The notes below the pieces were generated by a model, which saw only the letters and a list, made by a program, of their open reading frames with translations, was not told the origin of the DNA and searched no databases. A stretch of 64,000 nt of DNA from Hydrangea macrophylla (lineage: Eukaryota; Streptophyta; Magnoliopsida; Cornales; Hydrangeaceae): positions 14,257,585 to 14,321,584 of the forward strand of contig CM066994.1 of NCBI GenBank assembly GCA_033977485.1, given 5' to 3'. The position numbers and the translations under genes were made by a program. The stretch's first letter is position 1; every line of letters begins with the position of its first letter. Positions 11,233 through 22,763 of the stretch are shown one piece after another.

Positions 11233-12527
11233 TGTAATACCCCGCATTTTCAATAATTATTAATAAAACAAGATTCGATATGCTTCCCTTGACCATAAGA
11301 AATGAAGCGAGAAGTAGATGACTATGTAGCTCAGTGTCTTACTTGTAAACAAGTGAAGGCAGAACATCAAAAACCACCTTGATTATTGCAGCCATTATCA
11401 ATTCCCCAATGGAAGTAGGACACACATTACCATGGATTTTGTGGTAGGATTGTCGAAGTTACAGCAGAACCAAGACGCTATTTGGGTAATCGTGGATTGA
11501 CTTACAAAGATGGCGCATTTTATCACCTATAGCATGACGTATCCATTGGAACGTTTAAGCCGAATGTATCTACAACACGTTGTACGGTTACACGGTGTAC
11601 CTGTTTCTATCGTGTCAGATCGAGATTCGCGCTTTACAGCAGAATTTTGGAAGAGTCTTCAAATATCAATGGGAACAACACTGAATCTGAGTTTAGCTTT
11701 TCATCCGTAGACCGATGGTCACTCTGAACGAGTTAATCAAGTGATGGAAGACATGCTACGCACTTGCGTGATTGATTTTAAGAGTTCTTGGGAGACACAT
11801 CTACCGTTAATCGAGTTTGCCTACAATAATATGTAGTTACCATACGAGCTTAAGGATCACGTCGTTTGAAGCTTTATATGGAAGACCTTGCTGATCGCTG
11901 CTATGCTGGGCCGAAGTCGGAGATACTCAACTTCTTGGGCCAGAGATGGTACGAGAAACAAGTGAGAAGATTCAGATGGAACGTGAGAAGATGGAGGCAG
12001 CTCAGACCCGACACAAGAGCTATGCTGATAATTGACGCAAAGAGTTGGACTTTGCTGTTAGAGACCATGTACTACTCAAAGTTTCACCTGTTCAAGGCAT
12101 CGTCAGATTTGGTCAGAAGAAAGGCAAGCTATTACTGCGATTCATTAGACCGTTTTAGATTCTAGAACGTGTTAGAAAGGTTGCCTATCGACTTGCGTTT
12201 CCACCGAAGATGTCAAGAGTGCACAACGTATTCCACATCAGTACGCTGAGGAAGTGTGCTCACAACCCAGCTCACGAGATCAACTTCAAAGATATTAAAG
12301 TCAGCGATAATGTTACATTCAACGAAGGACCAGTGCGGATTCTGGATCGAAGAATAAGAAGCTCAGGAATAAGGAGATTCGTTGGTAAAAATTCTGTGGA
12401 AGCAACATGATGAAGGAGAAGCTTCATGGGAGCTAGCGTCAGAGATGGGCGAGAATTTTCCATTTTTGTTTTAGACCTTGTTTGTTTTTTTATTTCGAGG
12501 ACAAAATTCTTAATGAGTGGTGGATAA
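11233..12527 (+). pseudogene. Ty3/gypsy remnant: 5' LTR stub joined to broken integrase/C-terminal pol
   Basis: The first ~65 bases (TGTAATACCCCGCATTTTCA...) match the start of the 3' LTR at 12528, then jump straight into integrase. From about 11300 the zinc-binding end reads KREVDDYVAQCLTCKQVK. The core follows in pieces: VVRLHGVPVSIVSDRDSRF (frame 11510-11710), then TDGHSERVNQVMEDMLRTC and DFKSSWETHLPLIEFAYNN after a stop. The C-terminal part at 12210-12470 has SRVHNVFHISTLRK, VRILDRR and a diverged chromodomain-like tail. gag, protease, RT and RNase H are missing. Stops and frameshifts break the integrase at least five times, so it is dead. The sequence just before 12528 (GAGGACAAAATTC, then a purine-rich run) is typical of the 3' end of Tekay/Del-type chromoviruses. 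Confidence 0.8.
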
Positions 12528-13464
12528 TGTAATACCCCGTATTTTCAGTAATTATTAATATTATAAGATTCGATATACTTTCCTTGACCATACTCAAAGT
12601 TTTACCTTCAATTGATCGAAGTTAACCCAAGCGATCGAAAATTTCAAAGTTCAATCGATCGAACCATGTTCAAGCGATCGAAGCCCTACCGACCTGAATT
12701 TATGACGTGGTCCCTACTTTAATCGATCAAACCCCTTTTTCAATCGATCAAACTGGCCAATTTGCTTTTGATCGATCGAACAAGTCTCAATCGATCGAAC
12801 TTGTGATTATCATAAATCCCAGTTTCTGCACAAACCCTCCCACCTGCACCCCCATCCCTGTATATGTACATTGTGTTCGTGTGTGTAGTGTGTTTGGAAA
12901 AACCATAGTTGTGAGGGGGAGATTGTGTGCTTGTGTTTTGTATATATATATTCTCATATCCATATATATACTCATATATATATACACTCTGTGAGAGAGA
13001 GATAGAGAGATACAGAAGAAGAGGAAGGAGAAGAAGAAGAGAAAGAGAAGGCTGAGAGAGATAGAGACTGATGAGAGAAAAGAGGAGCCACCATTGGAGG
13101 CCATAGGAGCAAAAGTTTGCCAAACACGCCCTTAGCAAGATTCGGCGAGTTCTAAACTTACTTGGTACCTATTATATGATGTTTTACAAGTTTTTGAGGT
13201 GAATAAATAGACCCAAACACGTCTTAACATTTCTGGACGTTCACTGTTCAGAACCTCTAGAGAAGATGACCCCGGAGCGATTGAACTGGGTTCAATCTCG
13301 ATCGATTGAACTTTATTTTTCTCAATCGATTGAAATGGTTTCAATCGATCGAGCTTTGCAGAACATGGATTGTTTCTTTGGTTATTTATATATAAGGTTC
13401 GGTTGTTCAATTCTCGATTCGAACTTTTAGTATACGACTATGGGTTGATCAGGGATAATGTGAC
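12528..13464 (+). mobile_element. 3' LTR of the gypsy remnant, with ATCGATCGAA array
   Basis: It starts TGTAATACCCCGTATTTTCA right after the pol remnant and polypurine-like run. A possible end is TGTGACA at 13458-13464; this is uncertain because no target duplication could be matched with the left end. It contains about twelve copies of (A)ATCGATCGAA and variants in two clusters, 12607-12802 and 13275-13352, separated by TATA-rich and GA-rich sequence (12940-13085). Open frames here are simple-sequence artefacts. Confidence 0.6.
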
Positions 13465-14480
13465 AACAAAGATAAGTAAGATTAAGAATAACAGATTAAC
13501 ATGATGACGTTAGATGTTATGTGGTTCATGTATGAGTTCGATATTCGTTCATTTCAATCAGAGTAGTCAGGCCACATGGGAATTATCTTGTGTTGATTTT
13601 AAAACTAAACTTAAGTAGGTTTGGTAAGTTCTGGGAATGGTGCGTGGATAGACGTTTGGTCATGATATGCTCTTAAAAGTGGTGAGCTGATAATATGCTC
13701 TTAAAAGCTGTGAGTTGGACCAAGTAGTCCTAAGGTAGACGAGATGATTCATGGTATGCTCTTAAAAGCCGGTGAGCTGTTAATATGCTATTAAAAGGCA
13801 GTGAACTGAGATTTCTGGTAGATGATGTTGAGTCATGGCAATAGATCAATATACCTTGTTCGAAACGTTATGTCCCTGTAAAGCAGTGGGGTGTGCATAT
13901 GTTCTTAAAAGCTGGGACGGACCAATGTGGAGTCCATGACATGCGGTGAGCTGTGAATATGCTCTTAAAAGCGGTGGACGGAATAAGGGTATATCCCTAG
14001 AGTTAAATGATTGAGTCTGTTCATCCAGTCAAGAGTATGTTGAATATCGATTTTCGAGTAACAAGACGACAAGGGTTGGTTAACGACGTTGAGTAAAGAG
14101 AAAGATTTTATCATAGTAGAACTTAACTCGTGTCTTCATAAATTTGTTTTACTTCTTATTGTTGGTACATTGTTAGTTTATATTCACTCAGCTCTCATGA
14201 ATAAGCTAACAGCCTTTATTGCCTGGACATTCTCCGTCCAATACCCCATTTATGATTCTACAAGTAACGATCAATACAATGACGACTACTCTCTAGAGGA
14301 GGGCTATGTCGAGGGTGGTCTTGCTAAGAATTACTACGTCGATGACTACCCCTATGCCAGCTAGGGAGTGAAGATAGATACTTAGTTTTATAATTCAGCT
14401 TAACTTTATTATGTTTAATTAAAACGGGTACTTGGGCATATGGACTAAAATAGGAAAGTGACCATGTAATGGACTAAAAA
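13465..14480 (+). mobile_element. Gypsy LTR-like sequence with degenerate 15-mer array
   Basis: Six spaced copies of ATATGCTCTTAAAAG, each usually followed by a GGTGAGCTG word, lie between 13664 and 13975. Downstream (14165-14200) TATATTCACTCAGC resembles the same region of the solo LTR at 37926-40090 (TTTATTCACTAAGC, about 39232). It is probably the continuation of the LTR that starts at 10450, displaced by the 11233 element. The 91-residue frame at 14089 lacks an ATG start and is part of this LTR. Confidence 0.5.
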
Positions 14481-14744
14481 ATTAATATAATATATATTTC
14501 TTAAACAATATACAAATTTGAAGTTGATACTTATTTTGTGACGGAGTAAAAGACAAAGTTTTATCTTCTTTGAAATTTTTTTTTTTATGAACGTCAACCC
14601 GTGAGCAAAATTAGCATTTAAAAATAAACCATCAAGGGTATCATTGTAACCATATTCTCTTACTAGCTCAAGACACTTGGTTTTCGCACTTTCACCAATT
14701 TTTGGAATGGCAATTTGGACATTAATGAGCTAATGGAAACTTTT

Positions 14745-14832
14745 GTTTTTTTTTTTTTGGTGGGGTGAATCGAACACTCGACATATGCAAATGAGGGGCC
14801 TAAGTACCAGCTCGACACCAAAGGAGCTAATT
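14745..14832 (-). mobile_element. Possible short tRNA-derived SINE with poly-A tail
   Basis: On the minus strand the sequence has a box-B-like TGTTCGATTCACCCC, a box-A-like TTAGCTCCTTTGG about 50 bases upstream, and ends in a run of As (poly-T 14745-14758 on the plus strand). It does not fold as a full tRNA. A weak call. Confidence 0.35.
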
Positions 14833-15285
14833 CACTTTGTAATATAACACACTTTTAAACCTCAAGCAAAGGTATGGTCTATTTGATAATCCAGGTATGT
14901 GTTGAAAACGAAAATTAATTTCAACAATTTATTTCTTTTTAAGTGGGTTTGATTAGGAACCTTTTAATTTCAAAAAGAACAAAAAACCTACTCAAACTTC
15001 AGGTGAAGATTAACAATTATATATTTGAATACTTAAACATTATAATTTAGTTCTAATGAGTATGTTAATTAAAAATTTTGTGTTTAATTCTCAATTTTAT
15101 CACACAAGATATCAGCAAAATTCATCAAACTTTTAGAACTAATATGAGCCTGTTGATATTATGTGCGTCCTATCAAAGTTGAAAGGTCGTATGAACACTT
15201 TCTTTTTGGATTTTTTAAGCTTCAATGCATATATATGCACCAACAGCACCACTTATATAAGTGTGTATATATATATATATAAGTA
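14833..15285. other. Intergenic, no gene seen
   Basis: AT-rich, with an (AT)n run just before the next MITE (15266-15280). No coding signal. Confidence 0.5.
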
Positions 15286-15469
15286 CAGAACACTTCTACT
15301 ACTAAGGACGTCCTTATTTTATTAACTTAAGGACTTCTATTTTCAGCAATTAGATCATCACTTTAAAAAATGAAATGACAACAATACCCTTAATGAAAAC
15401 TCGATCTAACGGTAGAGATAGAAGTCCTGAAATTAATAAAATAAGGGCGTTCTTACTAGAAGTGTTCTG
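15286..15469. mobile_element. MITE with CAGAACACTTCTA termini and ~8-10 bp target duplication
   Basis: The left end CAGAACACTTCTACTACTAA pairs with the right end (TTACTAGAAGTGTTCTG). Further inward GTCCTTATTTTATTAA is inverted as well. TATATAAGTA occurs directly on both sides (15276-15285 and 15470-15479). The site is AT-repeat-like, so the true duplication may be 8 to 10 bases, in keeping with hAT or Mutator type. Confidence 0.8.
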
Positions 15470-16038
15470 TATATAAGTATATATATAAAAGAGAAAAAAA
15501 ACTTTAATGCATAGGCAAGACAAAAAAGTCGAGGAATAAAAAACACGAGGAGTAAGTTGTCATTCAAAACAACACGTTTTCTCCTATTCCATATGTTTGA
15601 ATCTACACTCAACAATAATCTTGATTGAGTAATGTTAATTAAATACACCCAAATTTGCCACTTGCTTCGGTGAAGAATATTGAACCCAATTAATGTCAAC
15701 TAAGCACAATTGTTTAAGGACTTCAATTGTTTTTATCTATTAAATATTGTTCTCAATGGCAATTAATTAATTTAAAAATTGTCTAAAATTATATGCACAA
15801 AAATTAAGTGTCTAAATAATAATATATACACGAATAGTTTATTCACACCAAATGAATATTCTCTTGCAAGTTGTGTTAGATAAAGAAGTGAGTGATATCA
15901 GACGATTCAGATATGCTATCAATAAGTATATAGGAAAAAGATAATTTGTGCCCACCACATGGGGTGCCTGATTGGCTGTGTGACCATGGACAATAGAATA
16001 ATTTCTCGCTAGTCATAATATTTTAGTTAACAAAAATA

Positions 16039-16192
16039 ATAGGGATACACATCAAATGATACACTAAACAATACATCAGTTTTAAATGTATGTACCCTGT
16101 GCTGTGTAATTGATGTACAAAAAAGTGTAAAAAAATTCAAAGAGCACATGATATATGCATAGTGTGTCGTTTAATGTGTATCCCTAACATTG
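16039..16192. mobile_element. Fold-back MITE, AATGCTAGGCACA family (diverged copy)
   Basis: The left arm AGGGATACACAT pairs with the right arm ATGTGTATCCCT. The core carries the family words TTTAAATGTATGTACC, GTGCTGTGTAA, AAAAGTGT and CATGATATATGCAT. Confidence 0.55.
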
Positions 16193-16258
16193 TTGGTTAG
16201 TTAAATGAAAATGTCAGAAAATATTTGTGAATAAAGGTTAAGACCTTTTTTTTTTTGT

Positions 16259-16420
16259 TTAGTAATACTAGGTACACCTAAACTATCTACATGCTGATGT
16301 GAATTTTTAAAATTTATTTATCAGTTACCAGACAAAGTTCGAATTAATTTCAAAACTGTCACGACACATTAACAGGTGGATAGTATAGGTATTCCGTTTA
16401 GGTGTACCTAGTATTACTAA
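16259..16420. mobile_element. MITE with TTAGTAATACTAGGTACACC termini
   Basis: The left end TTAGTAATACTAGGTACACC is perfectly inverted at the right end (GGTGTACCTAGTATTACTAA, ending 16420). The interior is non-coding. The perfect arms suggest a young insertion. Confidence 0.85.
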
Positions 16421-17553
16421 TTTTTTTTTTTTTTGGACAGAAAGGTAAAGACTTGTTTTCTCATGTTTTTCTATCTTCCTTTCCCTTTTTTTTTTTTTTC
16501 TTTTCTTACAGTGAATTCACGAACCAAATAAAGCTCTTTTTAGGGAGAACCGAACTATCTCCTGTGGACTTCTTCTGTTGTCAAGTACAAATGGATTTGA
16601 TGTTGCACCACTAGAAGTTGCAGTCATTTGAATAAATAAAAAATGTAATTAAGAGACACAATAATGCTATGTTCTCTAAATTTTAATCTAAAATTTACTT
16701 TTCAAATGCTTTGATTAACATTTGTACCATATGTAATAGAGAACTCATAATGCCCGAGCAGAATGAATTTTTGACATAATTGATGGATTTTGCCATTACA
16801 AAATCATTTTTATAGCGAATTTTTGACATTATTGACGAATTTTTTCCGTTACAAATAATAAAAAGAAAAGTGTTAGAATATGCTCTGGCATTCAAGGAAA
16901 CTGCTCTGGCATTATGGGTAACCAATGTAATAATATATGATACACAGATCACTAGCACAATATTTGATACTATTGTTATAGTAGAAGCATAACATTACTC
17001 TAATTAAAATGTGAAATGCATCTAAGGCACATTGATTAATCATTTAAAAGAAAATATTTTAAGTTCAACCATTGGAGTCCAAGTCCCTGATCGGTTCTAA
17101 AACTCGCAATAACAAAGTTATGTTCAAATAAAGCTTAGAACTAGCACTAAAAATACACATCTTGGAAATAGAGAGTTCCTGTATTTGATTCATGATTTAC
17201 ATATACTTTGACAAATATTATACCATATTGTACAATAGTAGTTGTGGTATCACCATCTACTGCATGAAATACCACTTTCCATCACCTATGGGGAATTGGG
17301 GATATAGTATTACTCTTAGAAGTATAGCACTAACCCTTCATTTAGATAACACCTGCTTTACCCAAATTTTAGTTACCCCACCTTCATTATCAGCCACATG
17401 GAGGGAATAAAAAAAAAAACATTTGTCAAGATTTGACAAAAAGTTTTAACCCAAGAATCACATCCTAAAATATAACTTTAATAATGACCTTGCATGGCTT
17501 AGGCTATTTAGTGGACCTCTTAATACAAATGGAAGCATCAATACAAGACACAA
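16421..17553. other. Intergenic, MITE debris, no gene
   Basis: It contains poly-T runs and diverged copies of dispersed non-coding repeats. The block at 17381-17520 (ATTATCAGCCACA, GATTTGACAAAAAGTTT, GGGCTATTTA-like words) recurs at about 40190-40310. Confidence 0.45.
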
Positions 17554-18185
17554 TGTAATACCGTACACGGAAAATGGAGGTAAAGTATTAATTCTCATAA
17601 ATTGAATATTATAATTAATAGCATGTGGTGATTTGGGTAAGCTTCGGTTACTCTGGTGTGATAAGTGTTTTGAAAGAGACACAGTTGGACAGATATGGAA
17701 GTAGAACCCACGGGTAGTTCGAATTAAATAAATTGTATTTTTTTGCATTTATGTGATTGAATGAATATTTGTTTTAAGTATTTTTTAATATTGTATTGTT
17801 AGTTATGACCTCTTATGCTGTCAGTTTGGGTACCCGTGTGAGGGGCTAATTAGAACTTGATTCATAATTAGTAAGTAAATTAGCAACTTCATAAAATATT
17901 AGAGACAACATTTGAGACCATACGTGATATAGACTTATACCCATTTAGATAATTCAGTAATTAATATAAACATTAGGGGGGGTTTATAATAAAGTTTAGG
18001 AAACGTTTGGGGGGTTTAAACATAAATATGATAAAATTATTAAATGAGATAGATATTTATATCCTAGAGGAGTCATCTTCCTCATTTAACAAGGAAGTGA
18101 CAGATATATAGAGGAAGAGAGAACCGACCGAAGAGGGAGAGAGAAAGCTTTGCCGCCGTTTCATAGAGGAACCATCTCTTTATAA
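17554..18185 (+). mobile_element. Truncated gypsy LTR, same broad family as 25544/33821
   Basis: It starts TGTAATACCGTACACGG. In the same order as the LTR at 33821 it has a ~190-base first block, then AATAAATTGTATTTTT, TTCATAATTAGTAAG, AGCAACTTCATAAAATAT and CATACGTGATATAGACTTA. It ends near the CCGCCGTTT segment (about 18150-18165) without the 3' half. No partner LTR or internal domain is next to it. Confidence 0.65.
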
Positions 18186-18462
18186 TTAAAAAAATTGTTC
18201 GAAAAATTTGAGTGACAACCATCTCTTTATAATTTTCTAAAGTTGAAAATGATATTAATTTAAAAGAAACAAAGAATTACCGAGAATTCTTTTATTAGAA
18301 ATTTGGTATTAAATCCCACATTAGGATAATTATTTGGTTATAGGAAACAAAGGAAACTGTTTTGAAAATAAAGATATTACTCAATAAGTTAACTAGAATA
18401 AGTCATTTGACCAGTTGACCATATATTTTTGGGACATTTTTACCCTTATTTGTATTGTCATT

Positions 18463-18471
18463 TTCATTTCT
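18463..18471. other. Left 9-bp target-site duplication of the MULE
   Basis: TTCATTTCT, repeated directly at 36698-36706 just outside the right terminus. Confidence 0.88.
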
Positions 18472-18747
18472 CAATAATGCCACCCTCACCGATTGGAACC
18501 GATGAATTGCACTGAAAGTGGGTGAACCCCACTCACCTTACACTCATTTGGTTTTTGAACTAAATATGGGTCAGATCCTTCTTTTTGCCATTTCGAAACT
18601 GATTCAAAAATCCAACCAAAATGAAATGTAATTAACCCACCCATTTCGTTGTTGAAGATCCCTCTCTCTATCTCATTTCATTCATCTCTGATCAAAACCA
18701 TAAGGCTGGAGCGATTTGGGCGATTAACAAAGACGACTCAGGTTTGA

Positions 18748-18817
<70 letters not shown>

Positions 18818-19235
18818 AAATATTCACTCATTCGAACATGATGTTGCTTAGGTCTGCGAGTGCTGTGATTTGGAGATCACCATTGCTGCGATTTGGGGCC
18901 ACAGGTTCGAACCCCTCTCTCTCTGTGTCCATGTTAGTCTCTCATTCACACATAGTAACATGAACACATTAATGTCAACATCTCTCTGTAATTTCCCTAT
19001 TTTGAAAAGCCCTAATGGGTTGAACATAGAAGAAAATCAAGAGGCTAATTTGAAGTTTATGTTTATTTTTATTATTATTTTTTGGGGTCATGTTTTAGCA
19101 TGCTGTAGATGGTTTAAGTAGTAGTAGTAGAGTACTGGAGTAGTTATTTTCATGGTCTGAGATATGAACTTTTTTCAGTGAATACATAAAATAGGATCAG
19201 AAAAAGTTAAATCCCATTTGAAGGGGAGAGAACCT
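18472..19235. repeat. Left long terminal inverted repeat of the MULE
   Basis: Segments match in inverted order: ACCGATTGGAACCGA (18488) with 36668-36682; GCGATTTGGGGCCACAGGTT (about 18889) with 25500-25518 and 36306-36325; CCCTAATGGGTTGAACATAG (about 19010) with 25395-25415; AGTTATTTTCATGGTCTGAG (about 19142) with 23930-23950. A (CT)n run of about 31 units (18750-18811) lies inside. MULE TIRs usually hold the promoters. Confidence 0.85.
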
Positions 19236-19661
19236 ATGTTCTTAAGGATTGAAATATGTAGATACCATAGTAATGAAGCAAATAAAAGGAGAGAACTGGG
19301 GTGTTAGTTGAACTTACCCTTAATATACAATATAGACATTTCAGTTCTCTGAAAATTTGTGATTTCTATGCTAGGAGGTAAATATTTTCACTCTTGACTA
19401 CGAAATTAGTACTACAATAGCAAGGACTTTTGGGGGGGGGGGGGGTATATAGTTCCCCCTAACTTAATCATGCTTGTAATTTAATTTGTTTTTTTTCAAT
19501 GGTCAATCATCTATGCAAGTGTTTAATTTTATTGCTTGAGATTAATTACATAATCTTCTTGGCTTGTCCGAGCATGAATGGTAACCTATACTATAGAAAT
19601 AAACTCTATATAAGTTGATTAGTTTATTTTATTTTTTTTTCATTTCTTTGTAGGAACACAA

Positions 19662-21895
19662 ATGGAACAAGTAGATGAAGTTGCTTCATGCCAAACACTA
19701 CTGCCAGATGTTAGGACTTCTCAATCTCAGTATCACTCGCAATCTCTCTCCTTCCACTCACTCTCAGGTAACTCTCCTTGGGAAGTAGATAATGTTTATA
19801 CTGTCATTGAGGAGGAGAACGTACAAGAGAGGGTTGAGGAGAACTTACAAGACAAGGTTGATGAGCCTACGGTTAACATGAGTTTTGATAGTGTTAATGA
19901 GTTGACAGACTACTATAGAACATACGGTCACCAAAAAGGCTTCACTGTGTGCACTAGAACTTCAAAGAAGGACCTTGATGGGGTCCAAAGATATGTTACG
20001 TTAGTATGTAGTCGGAATGGAACTTCGAGGCGCACAATAAAAAATGTTTTGAAACCACGTCCGATTTCAAAACAAATTGTGAAGCTAGGATCACGGCAAC
20101 ACTAGTAAATGATGGAAAATGTGTAGTGTCAAAAACATTTCTTAACCATAACCATGTATTAAGTCCGGGGAAAACTCGCTTCTATGTGAGTAATAGGGTA
20201 AGAAATAAAGGTACGAGAATAAGGCTTAAGCTTAATGATCGGTCTGGGATAAGAATGAGCAAGAGTTTTCAATCATTGGCGGTTGAAGTGGGGGGATATA
20301 ATAGTTTGGGTTTTTCCGAGAAAGATTGTCGAAACTATATTGACAAAGTAAGGCGGTTGAGATTAGAGGAGGGAGATGCTGGTGCAATTCAATGCTATTT
20401 TATGCATGTTCAAGCTACTAATTACAATTTTTTTATGTGATGAACTTATATGATGAGAATAGACTAAAGAACTTATTTTGGGCAGATGGTAGGCAAAGGG
20501 TAGCTTATGAGGAGTTTGGTGATGTCGTTACATTTGACACGACTTATTTAACTAACAAGTATGACATGCCATTTGCCCCTTTTGTAGGAGTCAGTCACTA
20601 TGGGCAATCAACATTGTTTGGTTGTGGGTTACTCTCAAATGAAGACACTGCCACTTTTACATGGTTGTTTAATGCATGGCTTACTTATATGTTAGGTCGA
20701 GCTCCACCTGCTATAATCACTGATCAAGACCGAGCCATATGTAATGCAATAGAGATAGTGTTTCCAAATGCTCGCCATATATGATGCTTGTGGCATATAA
20801 TGAAGAAAATACCGAAAAAATTAAGTGGGTACAACCAATATGAGAGTATTAAGTATTTTCTCGCAAATGTTGTATATGATTCCTTAACCGTTGATGAGTT
20901 TGAACAAGGTTGGAGTGAATTGCTTGATAAGTATGAACTTCAAACAAATGAGTGGTCGAATGGGTTGTACATTGAGAGGTATAGGTGGGTTCCTTGTTAT
21001 GTGAAATATTATTTTGGGGCGGGAATGTCCACCACGCAATGCAGTGAGAGCATGCATGCTTTTTTTGACAAGTATGTCAACTCAAAAACTTCTTTGAAGC
21101 AGTTTGTGGATCAATATGAAAATGCTTTAGCTGATAAGGTTAAAAAGGATAATGACGCGAACTTAAGTTGCTACAATTCATGGATCCCACTATCACTCGA
21201 TATGCTATGGAAAAAGAAGTCCAAGATGTATATACAACCCTAAAGTTTAAGGAGTTTCAAGATGAGCTAACAGGAAAGATGTATTCTATAGTGTTTAAGT
21301 TATAAGATCATGGTTCCATTTCAGAATATGAGGTATCTGAGGATCTTGTTTTTGGAGAACAGATGAAAAGGGTAAAGTTCAAAGTGAGTATGGTGGAAGA
21401 AGAAGGAAAAGAGTGTGATTTAAAGTGTGCTGCTGTCTTTTTGAGTTTCGAGGAATATTGTGTCGGCATGCCATTGCCATTCTAATCTCGGAAGGAATTT
21501 ATTCAATTCCTAGTAAATATATTATTCGTAAGTGGAGGAAAGACATAGAGGCGTCACACCAAAGTGAACTGGAGCGTAACTGATGAAGGACGTCGCTACA
21601 ACCTTATGTGTAAGGCATTTTTTGACATTGCAAACATAGCAACTGAATTTCAAGATAAGTGTGATTAAGTTATAGATAGGTTAGGTCACCTAAAGATTTG
21701 TGTAACTAAGAATGATGGTGTATGTGGTAGTAATAGTCCCAAATCAACTTCATTTGGGACAACCCAAATCACAAGGGAGCAAAACTATATTGAGCCCATT
21801 GGTTGTACGTAGCAAAGGGCGTCCACCGTTTAAAAGGAAGCAATCGAGAGTTGAAACAATAGTACAAAGAAAACAAAAGGGGAAGAAGGCAATTT
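19662..21895 (+). pseudogene. FAR1/FHY3-like MULE transposase, broken
   Basis: The start codon at 19662 follows an acceptor-like TTTCTTTGTAG, so the 5' leader was probably spliced. Order of parts: acidic N-terminus; FAR1 DNA-binding domain (19880-20200; YYRTYGHQKGFTVCTRTSKK, LVCSRNG); MULE transposase core (20437-21240; DVVTFDTTYLTNKY, PFVGVSHYGQSTLFGCGLL, PPAIITDQDRAICNAI, CLWHIMKKIPKKL); remains of a SWIM zinc finger (CCCLFEFRGILCRHAI, read in shifted frame about 21430-21475); basic tail RSKGRPPFKRKQSRVE (about 21808-21855). Breaks: a frameshift near 20070, TGA at 20782-20784 where CGA would restore Arg before CLWH, frameshifts near 21183 and 21430, and TAA near 21303. The acidic motifs of the RNase H-like core can be seen, but the protein cannot be made whole. 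FAR1 and FHY3, the phytochrome A regulators, derive from such transposases; the TIR context shows this is the transposon gene. Confidence 0.88.
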
Positions 21896-22517
21896 TAATA
21901 ATAAAACGCTTTTTTTTTTATCATGTGTTGAATTTTTGTTCTACTAGTTGTATTTTTTAATTTCATTGAAAGTATTGAAAACAATGGATAATTCTGAGCA
22001 AGTTGTGGATATTCAAGGGATACAAGGGAGTGTTCTTAAGCAAAACAATATCACGCAATTCGAGGTACTTCTAAAGTTTGCTTATAATTTGACTTCATGT
22101 AATTCAAGTTTAATAGTGCTAATTGAGACCTTGTTTTCTTTGCTTTTATTCTTTTTCATTGCAATTGAATTTAGAATGAATAATGAGCTTTTGTTTCATC
22201 AAGAGAAGAATTTTCAAGAGAAGGAACCAAGGATTAGAAATGGGACTCTTTTGTACTTTTTTTTTTTTAATTGAGGGAGATGTAACTTTTATTTTTGAAC
22301 ACTAGTTGTTTTGGAAAGATGTAATATGTAACATTATTGTGTTAGTGACATTATTTATAATATGTAACTTGTTATAACTATTTAGTTGTTTTAACTTAAT
22401 CTTCCAAATGTAAACTATTTAGTTGGTGCTAATTGTGCTTTCTGTGTTGATTATTCATTGTAGATTTGAATAGGTGTTCCTTGTCTCTCTTGAAAGTGAT
22501 CAAATAAAAATCAAGTA
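21896..22517. other. MULE interior, possible transposase tail exon
   Basis: A short frame starts at 21983 (MDNSEQVVDIQGIQGSVLK), runs to a GAG/GTACTT donor-like site near 22062, and an acceptor-like TTGAATTTAG lies near 22174. FAR1-type proteins often have such a tail, so this may be a last exon. Otherwise AT-rich and non-coding. Confidence 0.3.
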
Positions 22518-22690
22518 ATTATATGATTTTTGTAGAGTACACATGAACCAAAAATGAAAGTGTGATAACCATCACATATTGATTAGGCTACATATATTAA
22601 CCATGTTATTATATGATTTTCATAGAGTACACAAGAGCCAAAAATGAAAGTGTGATAACCATCAAACATTGATTAGGGTACATATATTCC
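22518..22690. repeat. 90-bp tandem duplication, two copies
   Basis: Units start at 22518 and 22608. Both contain TTATATGATTTT, AGAGTACACA, CCAAAAATGAAAGTGTGATA and ACCATCA. They lie between the two genes of the MULE, downstream of both. Confidence 0.85.
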
Positions 22691-22763
22691 AAAACCAATA
22701 TGTTCAGAAGAAGATTACAACACACTAGTGCATTTTATTTTTTTTGGTCTTGCAAGCGACAGA

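Noticed and set aside
12707..13138. Overlapping frames on both strands in the gypsy LTR
   Set aside because: They run through TATA-rich and GA-rich LTR sequence and have no recognisable domain.
14089..14364. 91-residue frame with acidic Tyr-rich tail
   Set aside because: It starts with TTG, not ATG, and lies in LTR-like sequence; nothing supports translation.
14755..14832. A true tRNA gene on the minus strand
   Set aside because: Box A and box B words exist but no cloverleaf or acceptor stem can be drawn; kept only as a possible SINE.
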